Positions 1 through 9,464 of a stretch of 52,705 nucleotides of DNA are shown here, piece by piece. Numbering within the stretch: the stretch's first letter is position 1; the number at the start of each line of letters is the position of its first letter. A program made the position numbers and the translations under genes. The notes under the pieces were generated by a model. It searched no databases and was not told where the DNA came from. It saw only the letters and a program-made list of their open reading frames with translations. This DNA comes from an uncultured Faecalibacterium sp. GTDB taxonomy: Bacteria; Bacillota; Clostridia; Oscillospirales; Ruminococcaceae. The DNA lies in contig CAKTFS010000014.1 of NCBI GenBank assembly GCA_934561115.1, forward strand, positions 1 through 52,705. Reading direction: 5' to 3'.

Positions 1-684
1 CAGCGGGTCCACGTTCAGGTAGTCGGCGGTGTTGTAGCGGTGGTTGGAGTGCGCCTCAAAGATGGGGTTCAGGTACAGGTAATCCACGCCCATCTCCCGC
101 AGGTAGGGGAGCTTGATGCGGATGCCCTCCAGATCGCCGCCGAAATAGTCCTCGTTCAGGTGGCCACCGGTCTCGTTGGGCTGCCAGAAGGGCTCGGCGT
201 GCTTGTCGGCCTGATACAGCCGGTCCGGGAAGGGCATGGGCTTGTTCTCGATGCCCTCGCAGAACCGGTCCGGGAAGATCTGGTAGAACACCTTGCCCTT
301 GATGCACTCCGGCGTCTGGAAATCCGGCTCGTAGACCGTGATCTGCCAGCTTTCGCCCTCCTGCCAGCTGACCACGCCGCAGTTGTCTGCCCCGCGCACG
401 ATGCGGCGGAAGTCGGTATACAGATCAAAGTAATAGAAGTATAAGCCCGGGTCGCCCAGCACAACGTCCACCGAAAAGTGGTTCTGGTGGGGCGTCTGGC
501 CGTCAAATTTCATGCGGTAGTGCACGGGCACATCGTATTTGCCCTCCTTTTGCAGCACAAGGTGCGGGTCCACATAGCCCAGCTCCTCGGGGATGCACAG
601 GGTCAGGTGCACGCTCTGCCCGGCGCGCACGGCACCAAAGGGCTGTTTAAAGTAGGGGTCGTAGCTGTTGAACAGACAAGACAA
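1..684 (-). CDS. GH13 alpha-amylase family glycosidase (neopullulanase/cyclomaltodextrinase-like), 5' part only
   Basis: The first 228 codons of a leftward gene are present and the rest lies beyond the window edge. Residues 1-125 form a beta-rich N-terminal module. Residue 132 onward begins the GH13 catalytic barrel with VFYQIFPDRF, typical of neopullulanase/maltogenic-type enzymes, followed by DYFGGDLEGI and NHRYNTADYLNVDP, which matches GH13 conserved region I. Catalytic residues are not in the window. The likely reaction is hydrolysis of alpha-1,4 (and perhaps 1,6) glucans. I chose the TTG at 684 because GAAAGGA lies 7-13 bases upstream and no ATG is available. The gene follows glgP across a terminator, so both probably serve glycogen or maltodextrin use. 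The substrate cannot be told from this part. Confidence 0.85.
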   Translation of the reverse strand, partial: MSCLFNSYDPYFKQPFGAVRAGQSVHLTLCIPEELGYVDPHLVLQKEGKYDVPVHYRMKFDGQTPHQNHFSVDVVLGDPGLYFYYFDLYTDFRRIVRGADNCGVVSWQEGESWQITVYEPDFQTPECIKGKVFYQIFPDRFCEGIENKPMPFPDRLYQADKHAEPFWQPNETGGHLNEDYFGGDLEGIRIKLPYLREMGVDYLYLNPIFEAHSNHRYNTADYLNVDPL

Positions 685-702
685 AAAAGATCGTCCTTTC
701 TC

Positions 703-738
703 AAAAAAGCCCCGGCGGGCGAAATGCCACCGGGGCTT
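703..738 (-). terminator. Intrinsic terminator of glgP, directly before the amylase RBS
   Basis: On the minus strand a ten-position GC-rich stem with one mismatch (709-718 with 727-736) is followed by six T (708-703). The ribosome-binding site of the amylase gene starts within a few bases of the T run, so the downstream gene probably depends on read-through, since I see no promoter between them. Confidence 0.85.
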
Positions 739-758
739 TGCGGTTTTACAAGGGGAAA

Positions 759-3164
759 TTACTTGCCCATGGGCACGGGGGAAGCGTACCAGATATCGCG
801 GGCGTAGTCCAGCACGGCGCGGTCTGCGCTGAAGATGCCGCTGTTGGCAATGTTCTTCAGGCTCATGCGGGCCCAGGTCTCGCGGTCAGCATACAGCTTC
901 TGCAGGTCGGCCTGTGCACGGCGGTAGTCCTTGAAGTCGGCCATGACCATGTACGGGTCGCTGCTGCGCAGGTTCTCGGTGACCTCGTGGAAGTTCTCGC
1001 CGTTCCAGCCGCGCTCCAGGAAGTTCAGGGCGCTGTTGGCCACGTCGTCGCCCATGATAAAGGCGTTGGGGTGGTAGCCCACCTGCTTCAGGTTGTTCAC
1101 CTCGGGGGTCAGCATACCGAAGATCAGCTCGTTCTCCTTGCCGGCAGCATCGGCGATCTCCACGTTTGCACCGTCCAGAGTGCCCAGCGTGATGGCACCG
1201 TTCAGCATGAACTTCATGTTGCCGGTACCGGAAGCCTCGGTGCCTGCCAGAGAGATCTGCTCAGAGACCTCGGCAGCGGGCATCAGGTGCTCGCTCAGGG
1301 AGACGCAGTACTCCTCGAGATACACCACGCGCAGCTTCTCGCGCACAGCGGGGTCGTTGTTGATCAGGTCGCCCAGCTTGCAGATCATGCGGATCATCTG
1401 CTTTGCCATGTAGTAGCCGGGAGCAGCCTTTGCGCCGAAGATGTAGGTCTTGGGGATAAAGTCGGCGTTAGGATTCTCCTTCAGGTACAGGTACTGTGCA
1501 GCGATGTTCAGCGCATTCAGGTGCTGGCGCTTGTACTCGTGCATACGCTTGACCTGGCAGTCAAAGATGGAATTGGGGTCGATGACCTGACCGGTGCTCT
1601 TTGCCAGATAGTTTGCAAAGTCCTTCTTGTTGGCCAGCTTGATCTCGTTCAGCTTCTTCAGCACGGTCTTGTCGTCGGCGTACTTGTTCAGCTTGGTCAG
1701 ATCGGAAGCATCGTGCTTGTAGCCGTCGCCGATGGTCTCGTCCAGCAGCTTGCACAGGCCGGGGTTAGAAGCCAGCAGCCAGCGGCGGTATGCAATGCCG
1801 TTGGTCACGTTCTTGAAGGCGTTGGGCTTGAACAGGTAGTAATCGTGGAAAACGCTCTCCTTGATGATCTCGCTGTGCAGCTTGGAAACGCCGTTGATGC
1901 TGTTGGCGGTGTAGGCGCAGATGTTGGCCATGCGCACCTGATTGTCGCCGATCAGTGCCATGTAGTCGATCTTGCCCTGATCGCCGGGGAAGGCCTTTGC
2001 CAGCTCCTCGCGGGCGCGGCGGTCCATCTCCACCACGATCTGGTAGATGCGGGGCAGGGTCATCTTGAAGATGTCCACGTTCCACTTTTCCAGAGCTTCG
2101 GCCATAACGGTGTGGTTGGTGTAGGAGAACACCTTCTGGCAGATGCTGAAGGCCTTGTCCCAGTCAAAGCCGCACTCATCCAGCAGGATGCGCATCATCT
2201 CGGGGATGGCCAGCGTGGGGTGGGTGTCGTTCAGCTGGATAGCGACCTTGTCAGGCAGGTTCTCCAGCGTAGCGTAGCTGGACAGGTGGTTCTGCACGAT
2301 ATCGCCGATAGAAGCAGCGGACAGGAAGTACTGCTGGCGCAGGCGCAGGATCTTGCCCTCGACGTGGTTGTCGTTGGGGTACAGCACCTTGGAGATGAGC
2401 TCGGCATTGGCGTTCTTGCTCATAGCGGTGTTGTAGTTGCCCAGAGAGAAGCTGGACATATCAAAGTCCGGGGCCTTTGCCTGCCACAGGCGCAGCTTTG
2501 CAACGCCCTTTCCATCGTAGCCCTGCACATACATATCGGAGGGGATGGCCATGACGCTGTTGTAGTTGGTGTGCTGGATGTAGTGGAAGCCGTTGTCCCA
2601 GTTCTCGTGGATCTCGCCGTCAAAGCGGATCTCCACAGCCTGATCCGGGTGGCTCTTCAGCCACACCTGACCGCCGGGCAGCCAGTTGTCGGCGCGCTCC
2701 TGCTGCCAGCCGTCCACGATCTTCTGCTTGAAGATGCCGTACTCGTACAGGATGGAGTAGCCGGTGCCGCAGATATCGGTGGTGGCCATGCCGTCCAGAT
2801 AGCAGGCTGCCAGACGGCCCAGGCCGCCGTTGCCCAGACCTGCATCGGGCTCTTCCTCAAAAATGCTGTCCAGGTTGATGTCGGCGTCGGCCAGTGCCTT
2901 CTTGGCGACCTCGTCCAGACCCAGATTGAACAGGCTCATCTTCAGGCTGCGGCCCATCAGAAACTCCATGCAGAGGTAGTAGACCTGCTTGGTGCCGGTG
3001 CCGATAGCCTTGGACTGGAACTTTTTGTGGTTCTCGCTCATCATCTGACGGCAGATCAGAGCCAGAGAGCGGTAGATCTGCTGGTTGGAGGCAACATTCA
3101 GCTCCACACCGTACTCACTGGTGAGCTTGTCCTGAAGAATTTTGCCAAATTCTTTTGATGTCAT
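759..3164 (-). CDS. glgP: Glycogen/alpha-glucan phosphorylase
   Basis: An 801-residue full-length glycogen phosphorylase. It releases glucose-1-phosphate from the non-reducing end of alpha-1,4-glucans, using pyridoxal phosphate. Visible marks are GNGGLGRLAACYLD at residues 111-124 and the PLP-binding EASGTGNMK segment with its lysine near residue 651. The start ATG at 3164 has AGGAG 6-10 bases upstream. Length matches the bacterial family (about 800). It is transcribed leftward from its own promoter (3269-3297), with a leader of about 100 nt, and ends at a strong terminator before the GH13 gene. Together they form an alpha-glucan degradation unit. A long open frame on the opposite strand is a codon-bias shadow. 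Confidence 0.97.
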   Translation of the reverse strand: MTSKEFGKILQDKLTSEYGVELNVASNQQIYRSLALICRQMMSENHKKFQSKAIGTGTKQVYYLCMEFLMGRSLKMSLFNLGLDEVAKKALADADINLDSIFEEEPDAGLGNGGLGRLAACYLDGMATTDICGTGYSILYEYGIFKQKIVDGWQQERADNWLPGGQVWLKSHPDQAVEIRFDGEIHENWDNGFHYIQHTNYNSVMAIPSDMYVQGYDGKGVAKLRLWQAKAPDFDMSSFSLGNYNTAMSKNANAELISKVLYPNDNHVEGKILRLRQQYFLSAASIGDIVQNHLSSYATLENLPDKVAIQLNDTHPTLAIPEMMRILLDECGFDWDKAFSICQKVFSYTNHTVMAEALEKWNVDIFKMTLPRIYQIVVEMDRRAREELAKAFPGDQGKIDYMALIGDNQVRMANICAYTANSINGVSKLHSEIIKESVFHDYYLFKPNAFKNVTNGIAYRRWLLASNPGLCKLLDETIGDGYKHDASDLTKLNKYADDKTVLKKLNEIKLANKKDFANYLAKSTGQVIDPNSIFDCQVKRMHEYKRQHLNALNIAAQYLYLKENPNADFIPKTYIFGAKAAPGYYMAKQMIRMICKLGDLINNDPAVREKLRVVYLEEYCVSLSEHLMPAAEVSEQISLAGTEASGTGNMKFMLNGAITLGTLDGANVEIADAAGKENELIFGMLTPEVNNLKQVGYHPNAFIMGDDVANSALNFLERGWNGENFHEVTENLRSSDPYMVMADFKDYRRAQADLQKLYADRETWARMSLKNIANSGIFSADRAVLDYARDIWYASPVPMGK

Positions 3165-3268
3165 AGTGTGCTCCTATCCGCATAAGCGTTTGCTTTGCTA
3201 AAATAATTGAGTAGATAATAGCAGCAGAAACGTTCCCTCTTTCGCCCGGCTGCCAACATAACAAAGTT

Positions 3269-3297
3269 ATTATAATATGAACGATTTGCAAATGCAA
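3269..3297 (-). promoter_or_regulatory. Sigma-A-type promoter of glgP
   Basis: On the minus strand TTGCAT (3297-3292), a 17-bp spacer and a perfect TATAAT (3274-3269). Transcription would start near 3262, about 98 nt before the glgP ATG. Confidence 0.8.
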
Positions 3298-3401
3298 GGA
3301 ACTAGGCGCTTTTTTTCCGTAACTGCTATTTTTTCAGGCCACTTTCTGACAAATATGCCGAAATTTCAAAAATTACACTTTTTCTTGCGGCGTATTTATA
3401 T

Positions 3402-3407
3402 TATAAT
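3402..3407 (+). promoter_or_regulatory. Probable -10 element for zapA
   Basis: A perfect TATAAT in an AT-rich stretch, 183 bp before zapA. The -35 is poor (TTTTTC at 17 bp), so the promoter may need an activator or the call may be wrong. Confidence 0.5.
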
Positions 3408-3426
3408 AGAGGGTAGAACTGAGCCG

Positions 3427-3510
3427 CGAAACGTTTTTCGGGGAGTAATTCCGGCAGTAATGGGGCGGGAAACTCCATCGAAACGTTTTCGGGCACCGAA
3501 ACGTTACCGG
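3427..3510. promoter_or_regulatory. Three CGAAACGTT repeats between glgP and zapA (operator-like)
   Basis: The divergent 425-bp gap 3165-3589 holds, besides the promoters, three copies of CGAAACGTT: 3427-3441 (CGAAACGTTTTTCGG), 3479-3492 (CGAAACGTTTTCGG) and 3497-3510 (CGAAACGTTACCGG). The first two are imperfect palindromes centred on CG, the layout of LacI/CcpA-family operators. The third lies in a possible hairpin (3492-3520). If transcription starts near 3414, they fall in the zapA leader. Confidence 0.45.
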
Positions 3511-3589
3511 GAACGGTGCCGAATTCCGGTAAAATGCAGAACAAACGGCCTTGCGCCGTACAGATACAGGATAAAAAGGGGAAAACACC

Positions 3590-4057
3590 ATGGTAAACAA
3601 GGTAAGGGTCAACATCGCGGGCACTCCGTATGCCATCGCCACCACAGATTCGGAAAAATACATCCTGGGTCTTGCCAAAAAGCTGGACGAGGACATCACA
3701 AAGCTGCTGGACACCAACGATAACCTCTCGGTGACCAAGGCGGCGGTGTTCTGCGCGATGGATTATCTGGACGAATACCGCAAGAGCACCGGCAGCGCCG
3801 AGAATATGCGCAGCCAGATCCAGGACTACATTGCAGATGCAGCCCGTGCAAAGCTGGCCGAGGACAAGGCGCTGGCCGAGAACGCTGTGCTGCGCCGGGA
3901 GGCTGCCGCCCTGCGGGAGCAGCTGGCCAAGGAGCGCCAGCGCGAGACCCGCCGGGAAGAGCGCGCCGCCCGTGCTGCGGCAGAGACTGCACAGGAGCAG
4001 TCCGCCGCTCCGGAAACCCCGGCGGCGGACAGCGCACAGGCAGACGAAACCAACTGA
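3590..4057 (+). CDS. zapA: Cell division protein ZapA
   Basis: A 155-residue ZapA family protein. Residues 1-95 match the ZapA domain (VNKVRVNIAGTPYAIATTDSE, then a helix with LDEDITKLLD). Residues 85-130 are strongly helical and charged, a likely coiled coil, and the tail is Ala/Glu/Pro-rich and longer than in short ZapA proteins. ZapA binds and bundles FtsZ filaments at the division ring. The start ATG at 3590 follows an AAGGGGAAAA ribosome-binding site. The next gene (U32 family) starts 36 bp downstream and is probably cotranscribed; zapA next to a U32 gene is a common Firmicutes arrangement. Confidence 0.88.
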   Translation: MVNKVRVNIAGTPYAIATTDSEKYILGLAKKLDEDITKLLDTNDNLSVTKAAVFCAMDYLDEYRKSTGSAENMRSQIQDYIADAARAKLAEDKALAENAVLRREAAALREQLAKERQRETRREERAARAAAETAQEQSAAPETPAADSAQADETN

Positions 4058-4093
4058 ATGTACCTTATATAAATAAAAGTCAGAAGGAGAACT

Positions 4094-6163
4094 ATGGCAA
4101 GGATCGAGATCTTAGCCCCGGTGGGCAGTGAAGAAATGCTCCGCGCGGCGGTGTTCAGCGGCGCGGACGCAGTATATCTGGGCTTTTCGGGCTTCAACGC
4201 CCGCACGGGTGCCGGCAACTTTGATGCAGACAGTCTAAAGGAGGCCGTGCGCTTCTGCCACGCCCGGGGCGTGGCGGTGCACGTTGCGCTGAATACGACC
4301 GTGTACGGCACCGAGCTGTCAGCGCTGGAACAGGCCATCCGGGCGGTGGCAGCCAGCGGCGCGGATGCAGTCATCTGTCAGGATCTGGCAGTGGCGACCC
4401 TGATCGGCAAAATTGCCCCGCAGCTGCCCCGGCACGGCTCCACCCAGATGAGCGTCCACACCCTGCAGGGCGCACTGGAACTGAAGGAGCTGGGCTTTAC
4501 CCGGGTGGTGCTGGCGCGTGAGCTGAGCCTGCCCGAGGTGGAGCACATCACAAAGCACTGCGGCATCGAGACCGAGTGCTTCATCCACGGTGCGCTGTGC
4601 ATGAGCGTGAGCGGCCAGTGCTATATGTCTGCCTTTCTGGGCGGGCGCAGCGGCAACCGGGGCTCCTGTGCGGGCCCCTGCCGCCTGCCCTTTGAAGCCA
4701 ACGCCCTGCCGGAGGGCAAGCCCGGCCGGCTGCATCACCTCTCCCTCAAGGATAACTCTGCCATTGACAAGCTGGACAAGCTGCAGGCGCTTGGCGTAGC
4801 ATCGGCAAAGATCGAGGGCCGTCTGCGCACGCCGGAGTATGTAGCGGCGGCAGTCAGCGCCTGTCTGGCAGGCCGCGAGGGCCGCGCCTACGACCGCGAC
4901 CTGCTGAAGAACGCTTTCAGCCGCTCCGGTTTCACCTCCGGCTATCTGGACGGAAAAATCGACGGCACCATGTTCGGTGTGCGCAGCGAAGCCGATGCCG
5001 AGCTGACCAAAAAGACCCTGCCCATGCTGCGCGAACTTTACCGCCGCGAGCGCTCCCGCGTGCCGGTGCAGATGAAGCTGGAAATCGAGGAGGGCGGCGA
5101 AAAGCTGACCGTCACCGATGCCGACGGCAACAAGGCCTTTGCCTATGGGGATGCCGAGCCGCAGCCTGCCCGCACCGACCCCACCGAGAGCCTGAACCGC
5201 AGCTTGGCAAAGACCGGCGGCACGCCTTTTATGGCAGAGAAGATCACGGAGGAAATGGATGGCGGGCCGTGGTTCATCCCCGGCAGTGCTGTGAACGAGC
5301 TGCGCCGGGAAGCACTGGATGCCCTGCTCAAAAAGCGGGAGGTGCTGCGTCCTTGGCCTACCACCGAGGAGCACGTCGCCGCCCTGCCGCAGCGTACCCT
5401 GCCGCCCCACCGCACCCTGCGCGCCCGGTTCGAGCGCTGGGATCAGGTGCCGGAGCGGGCACTTGACGGGGTGGAGTACCTCATTCTGCCCATTGCGCAG
5501 GCTGACCGTGTGCCCCGGGAGTGGCGGGCAAAGACCCTTCTGGAATTGCCCCGGGTCATGTTCGGCGCGCTGGAACAGGATACCGCCCGCCGCATCGCAG
5601 CCACGCAGGATGCGGGCTTTGCCGGGTACGAGGCCAGCAACATCGCCCATCTGCGGCTGTGCCGTGGGCTGCCCATGACCGGCGGCTTCGGGCTGAACAT
5701 CACCAACAATGCGGCGGCGCAGTTCTATGCAGAGCAGGGGCTTTCCAGCCTGCTCATCCTGCCGGAGGTAAAAGATAGCGATATTGCGTCCATTGCGCCC
5801 ACCCGGAACGGTAAGCTGGTGCCCACGGGCGTGATGATCTACGGCCACATGCCGCTGATGCTCACCCGCGCCTGCCCGCTGCAGAACATCCACGACTGCG
5901 CCCACTGCGATAAGACCGGCGTGCTGACCGACCGCAAGGCCAAAAAGTTCCCGGTGCGGTGCGGCCTTGGGGTGCGCACCATCTATAACCCGGTGCCCAT
6001 CTACATGGGCGACAAGCCCGGCGCACTGGCGGTGGACTATGGCGTGGCCTACTTTACGCTGGAATCCCGCGAGGAAGCGGCGCAGATCCTGGATATGATC
6101 CGCACCCACGCCCCCTTTGAGGGCGAGTTTACCCGCGGCCTGTATTTTAAAGGTACCAACTGA
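4094..6163 (+). CDS. Peptidase U32 family protein (RNA-hydroxylase-like)
   Basis: A 689-residue member of the U32 family. The N-terminal part is a TIM-barrel-like domain (IEILAPVGSEEMLRAAVFSGADAVYLG). The U32 signature is visible as ECFIHGALCMSVSGQCYMS near residues 158-176, with further cysteines (GSCAGPC) that suit an Fe-S or metal site. A C-terminal half of the DUF3656 type follows, and near the end is another cysteine group (CPLQNIHDCAHCDKTG). Family members once called collagenases are now known in E. coli to act in rRNA or tRNA hydroxylation (RlhA, TrhP), so RNA modification is the better guess. The RBS is AGAAGGAG. Substrate is not determined by the sequence. Confidence 0.87.
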   Translation: MARIEILAPVGSEEMLRAAVFSGADAVYLGFSGFNARTGAGNFDADSLKEAVRFCHARGVAVHVALNTTVYGTELSALEQAIRAVAASGADAVICQDLAVATLIGKIAPQLPRHGSTQMSVHTLQGALELKELGFTRVVLARELSLPEVEHITKHCGIETECFIHGALCMSVSGQCYMSAFLGGRSGNRGSCAGPCRLPFEANALPEGKPGRLHHLSLKDNSAIDKLDKLQALGVASAKIEGRLRTPEYVAAAVSACLAGREGRAYDRDLLKNAFSRSGFTSGYLDGKIDGTMFGVRSEADAELTKKTLPMLRELYRRERSRVPVQMKLEIEEGGEKLTVTDADGNKAFAYGDAEPQPARTDPTESLNRSLAKTGGTPFMAEKITEEMDGGPWFIPGSAVNELRREALDALLKKREVLRPWPTTEEHVAALPQRTLPPHRTLRARFERWDQVPERALDGVEYLILPIAQADRVPREWRAKTLLELPRVMFGALEQDTARRIAATQDAGFAGYEASNIAHLRLCRGLPMTGGFGLNITNNAAAQFYAEQGLSSLLILPEVKDSDIASIAPTRNGKLVPTGVMIYGHMPLMLTRACPLQNIHDCAHCDKTGVLTDRKAKKFPVRCGLGVRTIYNPVPIYMGDKPGALAVDYGVAYFTLESREEAAQILDMIRTHAPFEGEFTRGLYFKGTN

Positions 6164-6164
6164 T

Positions 6165-6199
6165 AAAAAACACCGGCATTGCCCTAAGCTTTGCCGGTG
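6165..6199 (-). terminator. Hairpin oriented as a minus-strand terminator
   Basis: CACCGGCA (6171-6178) pairs with TGCCGGTG (6192-6199). The run of six T lies on the minus-strand side (6170-6165), while the plus-strand side is followed by A. It therefore looks like a terminator for antisense transcription, although no leftward gene is present here. Confidence 0.5.
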
Positions 6200-6230
6200 A
6201 AAAACAGAAAAAACGAAACGAGGTCATACG

Positions 6231-6677
6231 ATGGAACCCATTACTGTAAAATATAAGGTATTGGATGCCCGGGCAAAGGTGCCCGCCTATGCAACCCCCG
6301 GCGCAGCTGCCGCCGACCTGTGCGCTGTGCTGGACGCACCGCTGACCGTTGCCCCCATGCAGCGGGTGCTGGTGCCCACCGGCCTTGCCATCGAGCTGCC
6401 CGGTGCGCACAGCGTAGCGCTGGTGTATGCCCGCAGCGGCCTGTCCATCAAGCACGGCCTGTGCATGGCTAACGGCGTGGGCGTGGTGGACAGCGACTAC
6501 CGCGGCGAACTGAAGGTGCCCATGGTCAATCTGGGTGCCGAGGCTTATACCATCCAGCCCGGCGAGCGGGTGGCACAGCTGTGCATCGCCCCGGTGTATA
6601 CCGCTGCCTTTGTGCCCGCCGAGGAGCTGGGCGATACCCAGCGCGGTGCGGGCGGCTTTGGCTCTACCGGCCGATAA
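6231..6677 (+). CDS. dut: dUTP diphosphatase
   Basis: A 148-residue trimeric-type dUTPase, of usual family length. It cleaves dUTP to dUMP and pyrophosphate, which keeps uracil out of DNA and feeds dTMP synthesis. The five motifs are visible: motif 1 AAAADLCA, motif 2 ARSGLSIKHG, motif 3 GVVDSDYRGE with the catalytic Asp and Tyr, motif 4 ERVAQLCI, and the C-terminal P-loop-like motif 5 RGAGGFGSTGR. The start ATG at 6231 has AACGAGG upstream. maf begins 18 bp downstream, so both nucleotide-pool hygiene genes are probably cotranscribed. Confidence 0.96.
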   Translation: MEPITVKYKVLDARAKVPAYATPGAAAADLCAVLDAPLTVAPMQRVLVPTGLAIELPGAHSVALVYARSGLSIKHGLCMANGVGVVDSDYRGELKVPMVNLGAEAYTIQPGERVAQLCIAPVYTAAFVPAEELGDTQRGAGGFGSTGR

Positions 6678-6695
6678 GGAAGGGACGCGGTAAAA

Positions 6696-7259
6696 ATGAA
6701 GGAAAACGAGCTGATCTTGGCTTCCGGCAGCCCCCGCAGACGGGAACTGCTCTCCCTGTACACCACTGATTTCACGGTCTGCGTCAGCGATTTTGACGAG
6801 AGCGCCGTCACCGCCCCCACCCCGGCGCAGCTGGTGGAGCAGCTGGCCATTGGCAAGTGCCTTGCGGTGGCAAAGCAGCACCCGGATGCCGTGGTCATCG
6901 GCTGCGACACCGTGGTGGACGTGGACGGCACCGTGTTCGGCAAGCCCCATGACGCCGAGGACGCCAAGCGGATGCTGCGCGCGCTCTCCGGCAAGACCCA
7001 TCAGGTGCACACCGGCGTGTGCATTGCAAAAGGGGACAGGGCAGAGCACTTTGTGGACAGCTGCAAGGTGACCTTTTTCCCGCTGGGGGAGGAGGAGATC
7101 GCGTTCTACACCGCCACCCCGGAACCCTACGATAAGGCCGGTGCCTATGCCATTCAGGGGCGTGCAGCCCTGTGGCTGGACCGCATCGAGGGCGACTACT
7201 ACACCATTATGGGGCTGCCGGTCAGCCGCACCGTACAGCTGTTGGCGCATTTTTTGTGA
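6696..7259 (+). CDS. maf: Maf family nucleoside triphosphate pyrophosphatase
   Basis: A 187-residue Maf protein. It begins with LILASGSPRRRELLSLY, the Maf signature, and has VIGCDTVVDVDGTVFGKPHD with the catalytic acid and lysine region. Maf proteins hydrolyse modified or non-canonical nucleotides (m5UTP, pseudo-UTP, dTTP/UTP) and can influence septum formation. The gene lies directly before mreB, as in Bacillus (maf-radC-mreB) and near mre genes in enterobacteria, though mreB here has its own promoter. Confidence 0.94.
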   Translation: MKENELILASGSPRRRELLSLYTTDFTVCVSDFDESAVTAPTPAQLVEQLAIGKCLAVAKQHPDAVVIGCDTVVDVDGTVFGKPHDAEDAKRMLRALSGKTHQVHTGVCIAKGDRAEHFVDSCKVTFFPLGEEEIAFYTATPEPYDKAGAYAIQGRAALWLDRIEGDYYTIMGLPVSRTVQLLAHFL

Positions 7260-7296
7260 GAAAAATGGAAAAATGATAGAAAACTTGCCGAAACGC

Positions 7297-7325
7297 TTGA
7301 GAAATGAAGCACTTGCGGCTATAAT
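7297..7325 (+). promoter_or_regulatory. Promoter of mreB
   Basis: TTGAGA (7297-7302), a 17-bp spacer and TATAAT (7320-7325), in the 162-bp gap between maf and mreB. The leader is about 90 nt and ends with TAAGGAG before mreB. Confidence 0.85.
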
Positions 7326-7421
7326 AGAACCGTGTTATTCTGCGCAGGAGGGTCTGTTTACAGCAGACTGTCCGGCATTCTGGGATAGATTTAAGGAACG
7401 ATCGTAAGGAGATTTGGAACA

Positions 7422-8444
<1,023 letters not shown>

Positions 8445-8534
8445 GAGCGGCGCTCTGCGGAGAGTGCTGCTCAGAATGCGGAAAAGTTTCAGACACAGCA
8501 GCTGTGCGTTTTTCCGCTGCAAACACTGCATCTT

Positions 8535-8565
8535 GCGCGGATGGCACGGCTGTCCGCGCTTTTTT
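8535..8565 (+). terminator. Intrinsic terminator between mreB and mreC
   Basis: GCGCGGA (8535-8541) pairs with TCCGCGC (8553-8559), followed by six T (8560-8565). It sits in the 174-bp mreB-mreC gap, so it should lower mreCD-PBP2 expression relative to mreB. I found no clear promoter between it and mreC. Confidence 0.8.
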
Positions 8566-8618
8566 CATGCAAAGGCCTGCGGTAGGGCGCGGGCATCCCG
8601 ACAGGAGGGAAGGACCCT

Positions 8619-9449
8619 TTGAAAGATTTTTTTGAAACCTGGAAATTCAAGATCCTTGTGGCCGTGGCGGTATTTCTGGTGGGCATCATGGCTTATGCCG
8701 GTGCCAACGGCCGCCTGACCGCTGCCCCGCAGGAGCTGCTGGGCGTGATCCTGACCCCCTTCCAGAAGGCGGCGGCTGTGGTCAGCGGCGGCGTGGGTGC
8801 GGTGTGGGAAAAATACACCAGCATCGATGAAGTCATGGAGCAGAACGAGCAGCTGGAGGCAGAAAACGCCGAGCTGCGCCAGCAGATGGTGGACTACGAC
8901 CGCATCAAGGCCGAAAACGAGGCCTACAAGGCGCTGGCTAATATTCAGGAAAAGAACAGCAACGCTACCTATGTGTCCGGCTTTGTCATTGGCCGCGACC
9001 CGCTGGACGAGTTCGGCGGTTTCACGCTGGACAAGGGCACCGCAGACGGCGTAGCGGTGAATAACGCTGTTATCAGCGACCGTGGCTATCTGCTGGGCAT
9101 GGTGGTGGAAGCCGACCCGACCAGCTGCAAGGTGATGACCATCCTGCACCCCAGCTTCAATGCGGCGGGGGTGGTCTCCCGCACCCGGGAAAACGGCATC
9201 CTGAACGGCAATACCACCTACGCGCCGGACGGCCTGTGCACCCTGACCAATCTGGAGCGCAGCACCGAGACCCGTGCCGGCGATCAGGTCATTACCACCG
9301 GTCTGGGCGGGGTGTTCCCGCCGGATCTTCTGGTGGGCACGGTGCAGGACGTGGTGCCGGAAGCCAGCGGCAAATCCTCCATTGCGGTGGTGCGCCCCGG
9401 TGCCGACCCCCGCACCGCCAAGCACGTTTTTATCATTACTGCATACTAA
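8619..9449 (+). CDS. mreC: Rod shape-determining protein MreC
   Basis: A 276-residue MreC. It has a short cytoplasmic N terminus, one membrane helix (about residues 11-28), a coiled coil (about 68-110, EQNEQLEAENAELRQQM) and the extracytoplasmic beta domains (GFVIGRDPLDEFGGFTLDKG onward). It links MreB filaments with the elongation synthase PBP2 outside the membrane. The start is TTG at 8619 with GGAGGGAAGG upstream; the next in-frame ATG would remove the membrane helix. mreD begins 15 bp after its stop. Confidence 0.93.
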   Translation: MKDFFETWKFKILVAVAVFLVGIMAYAGANGRLTAAPQELLGVILTPFQKAAAVVSGGVGAVWEKYTSIDEVMEQNEQLEAENAELRQQMVDYDRIKAENEAYKALANIQEKNSNATYVSGFVIGRDPLDEFGGFTLDKGTADGVAVNNAVISDRGYLLGMVVEADPTSCKVMTILHPSFNAAGVVSRTRENGILNGNTTYAPDGLCTLTNLERSTETRAGDQVITTGLGGVFPPDLLVGTVQDVVPEASGKSSIAVVRPGADPRTAKHVFIITAY

Positions 9450-9464
9450 GGAGGGCACACTGCT

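Noticed and set aside
738..3158. An 806-codon open frame on the plus strand opposite glgP.
   Set aside because: It mirrors glgP, is rich in Val, Leu, His and Gln as expected from antisense reading of GC-rich codons, and has no family motif.
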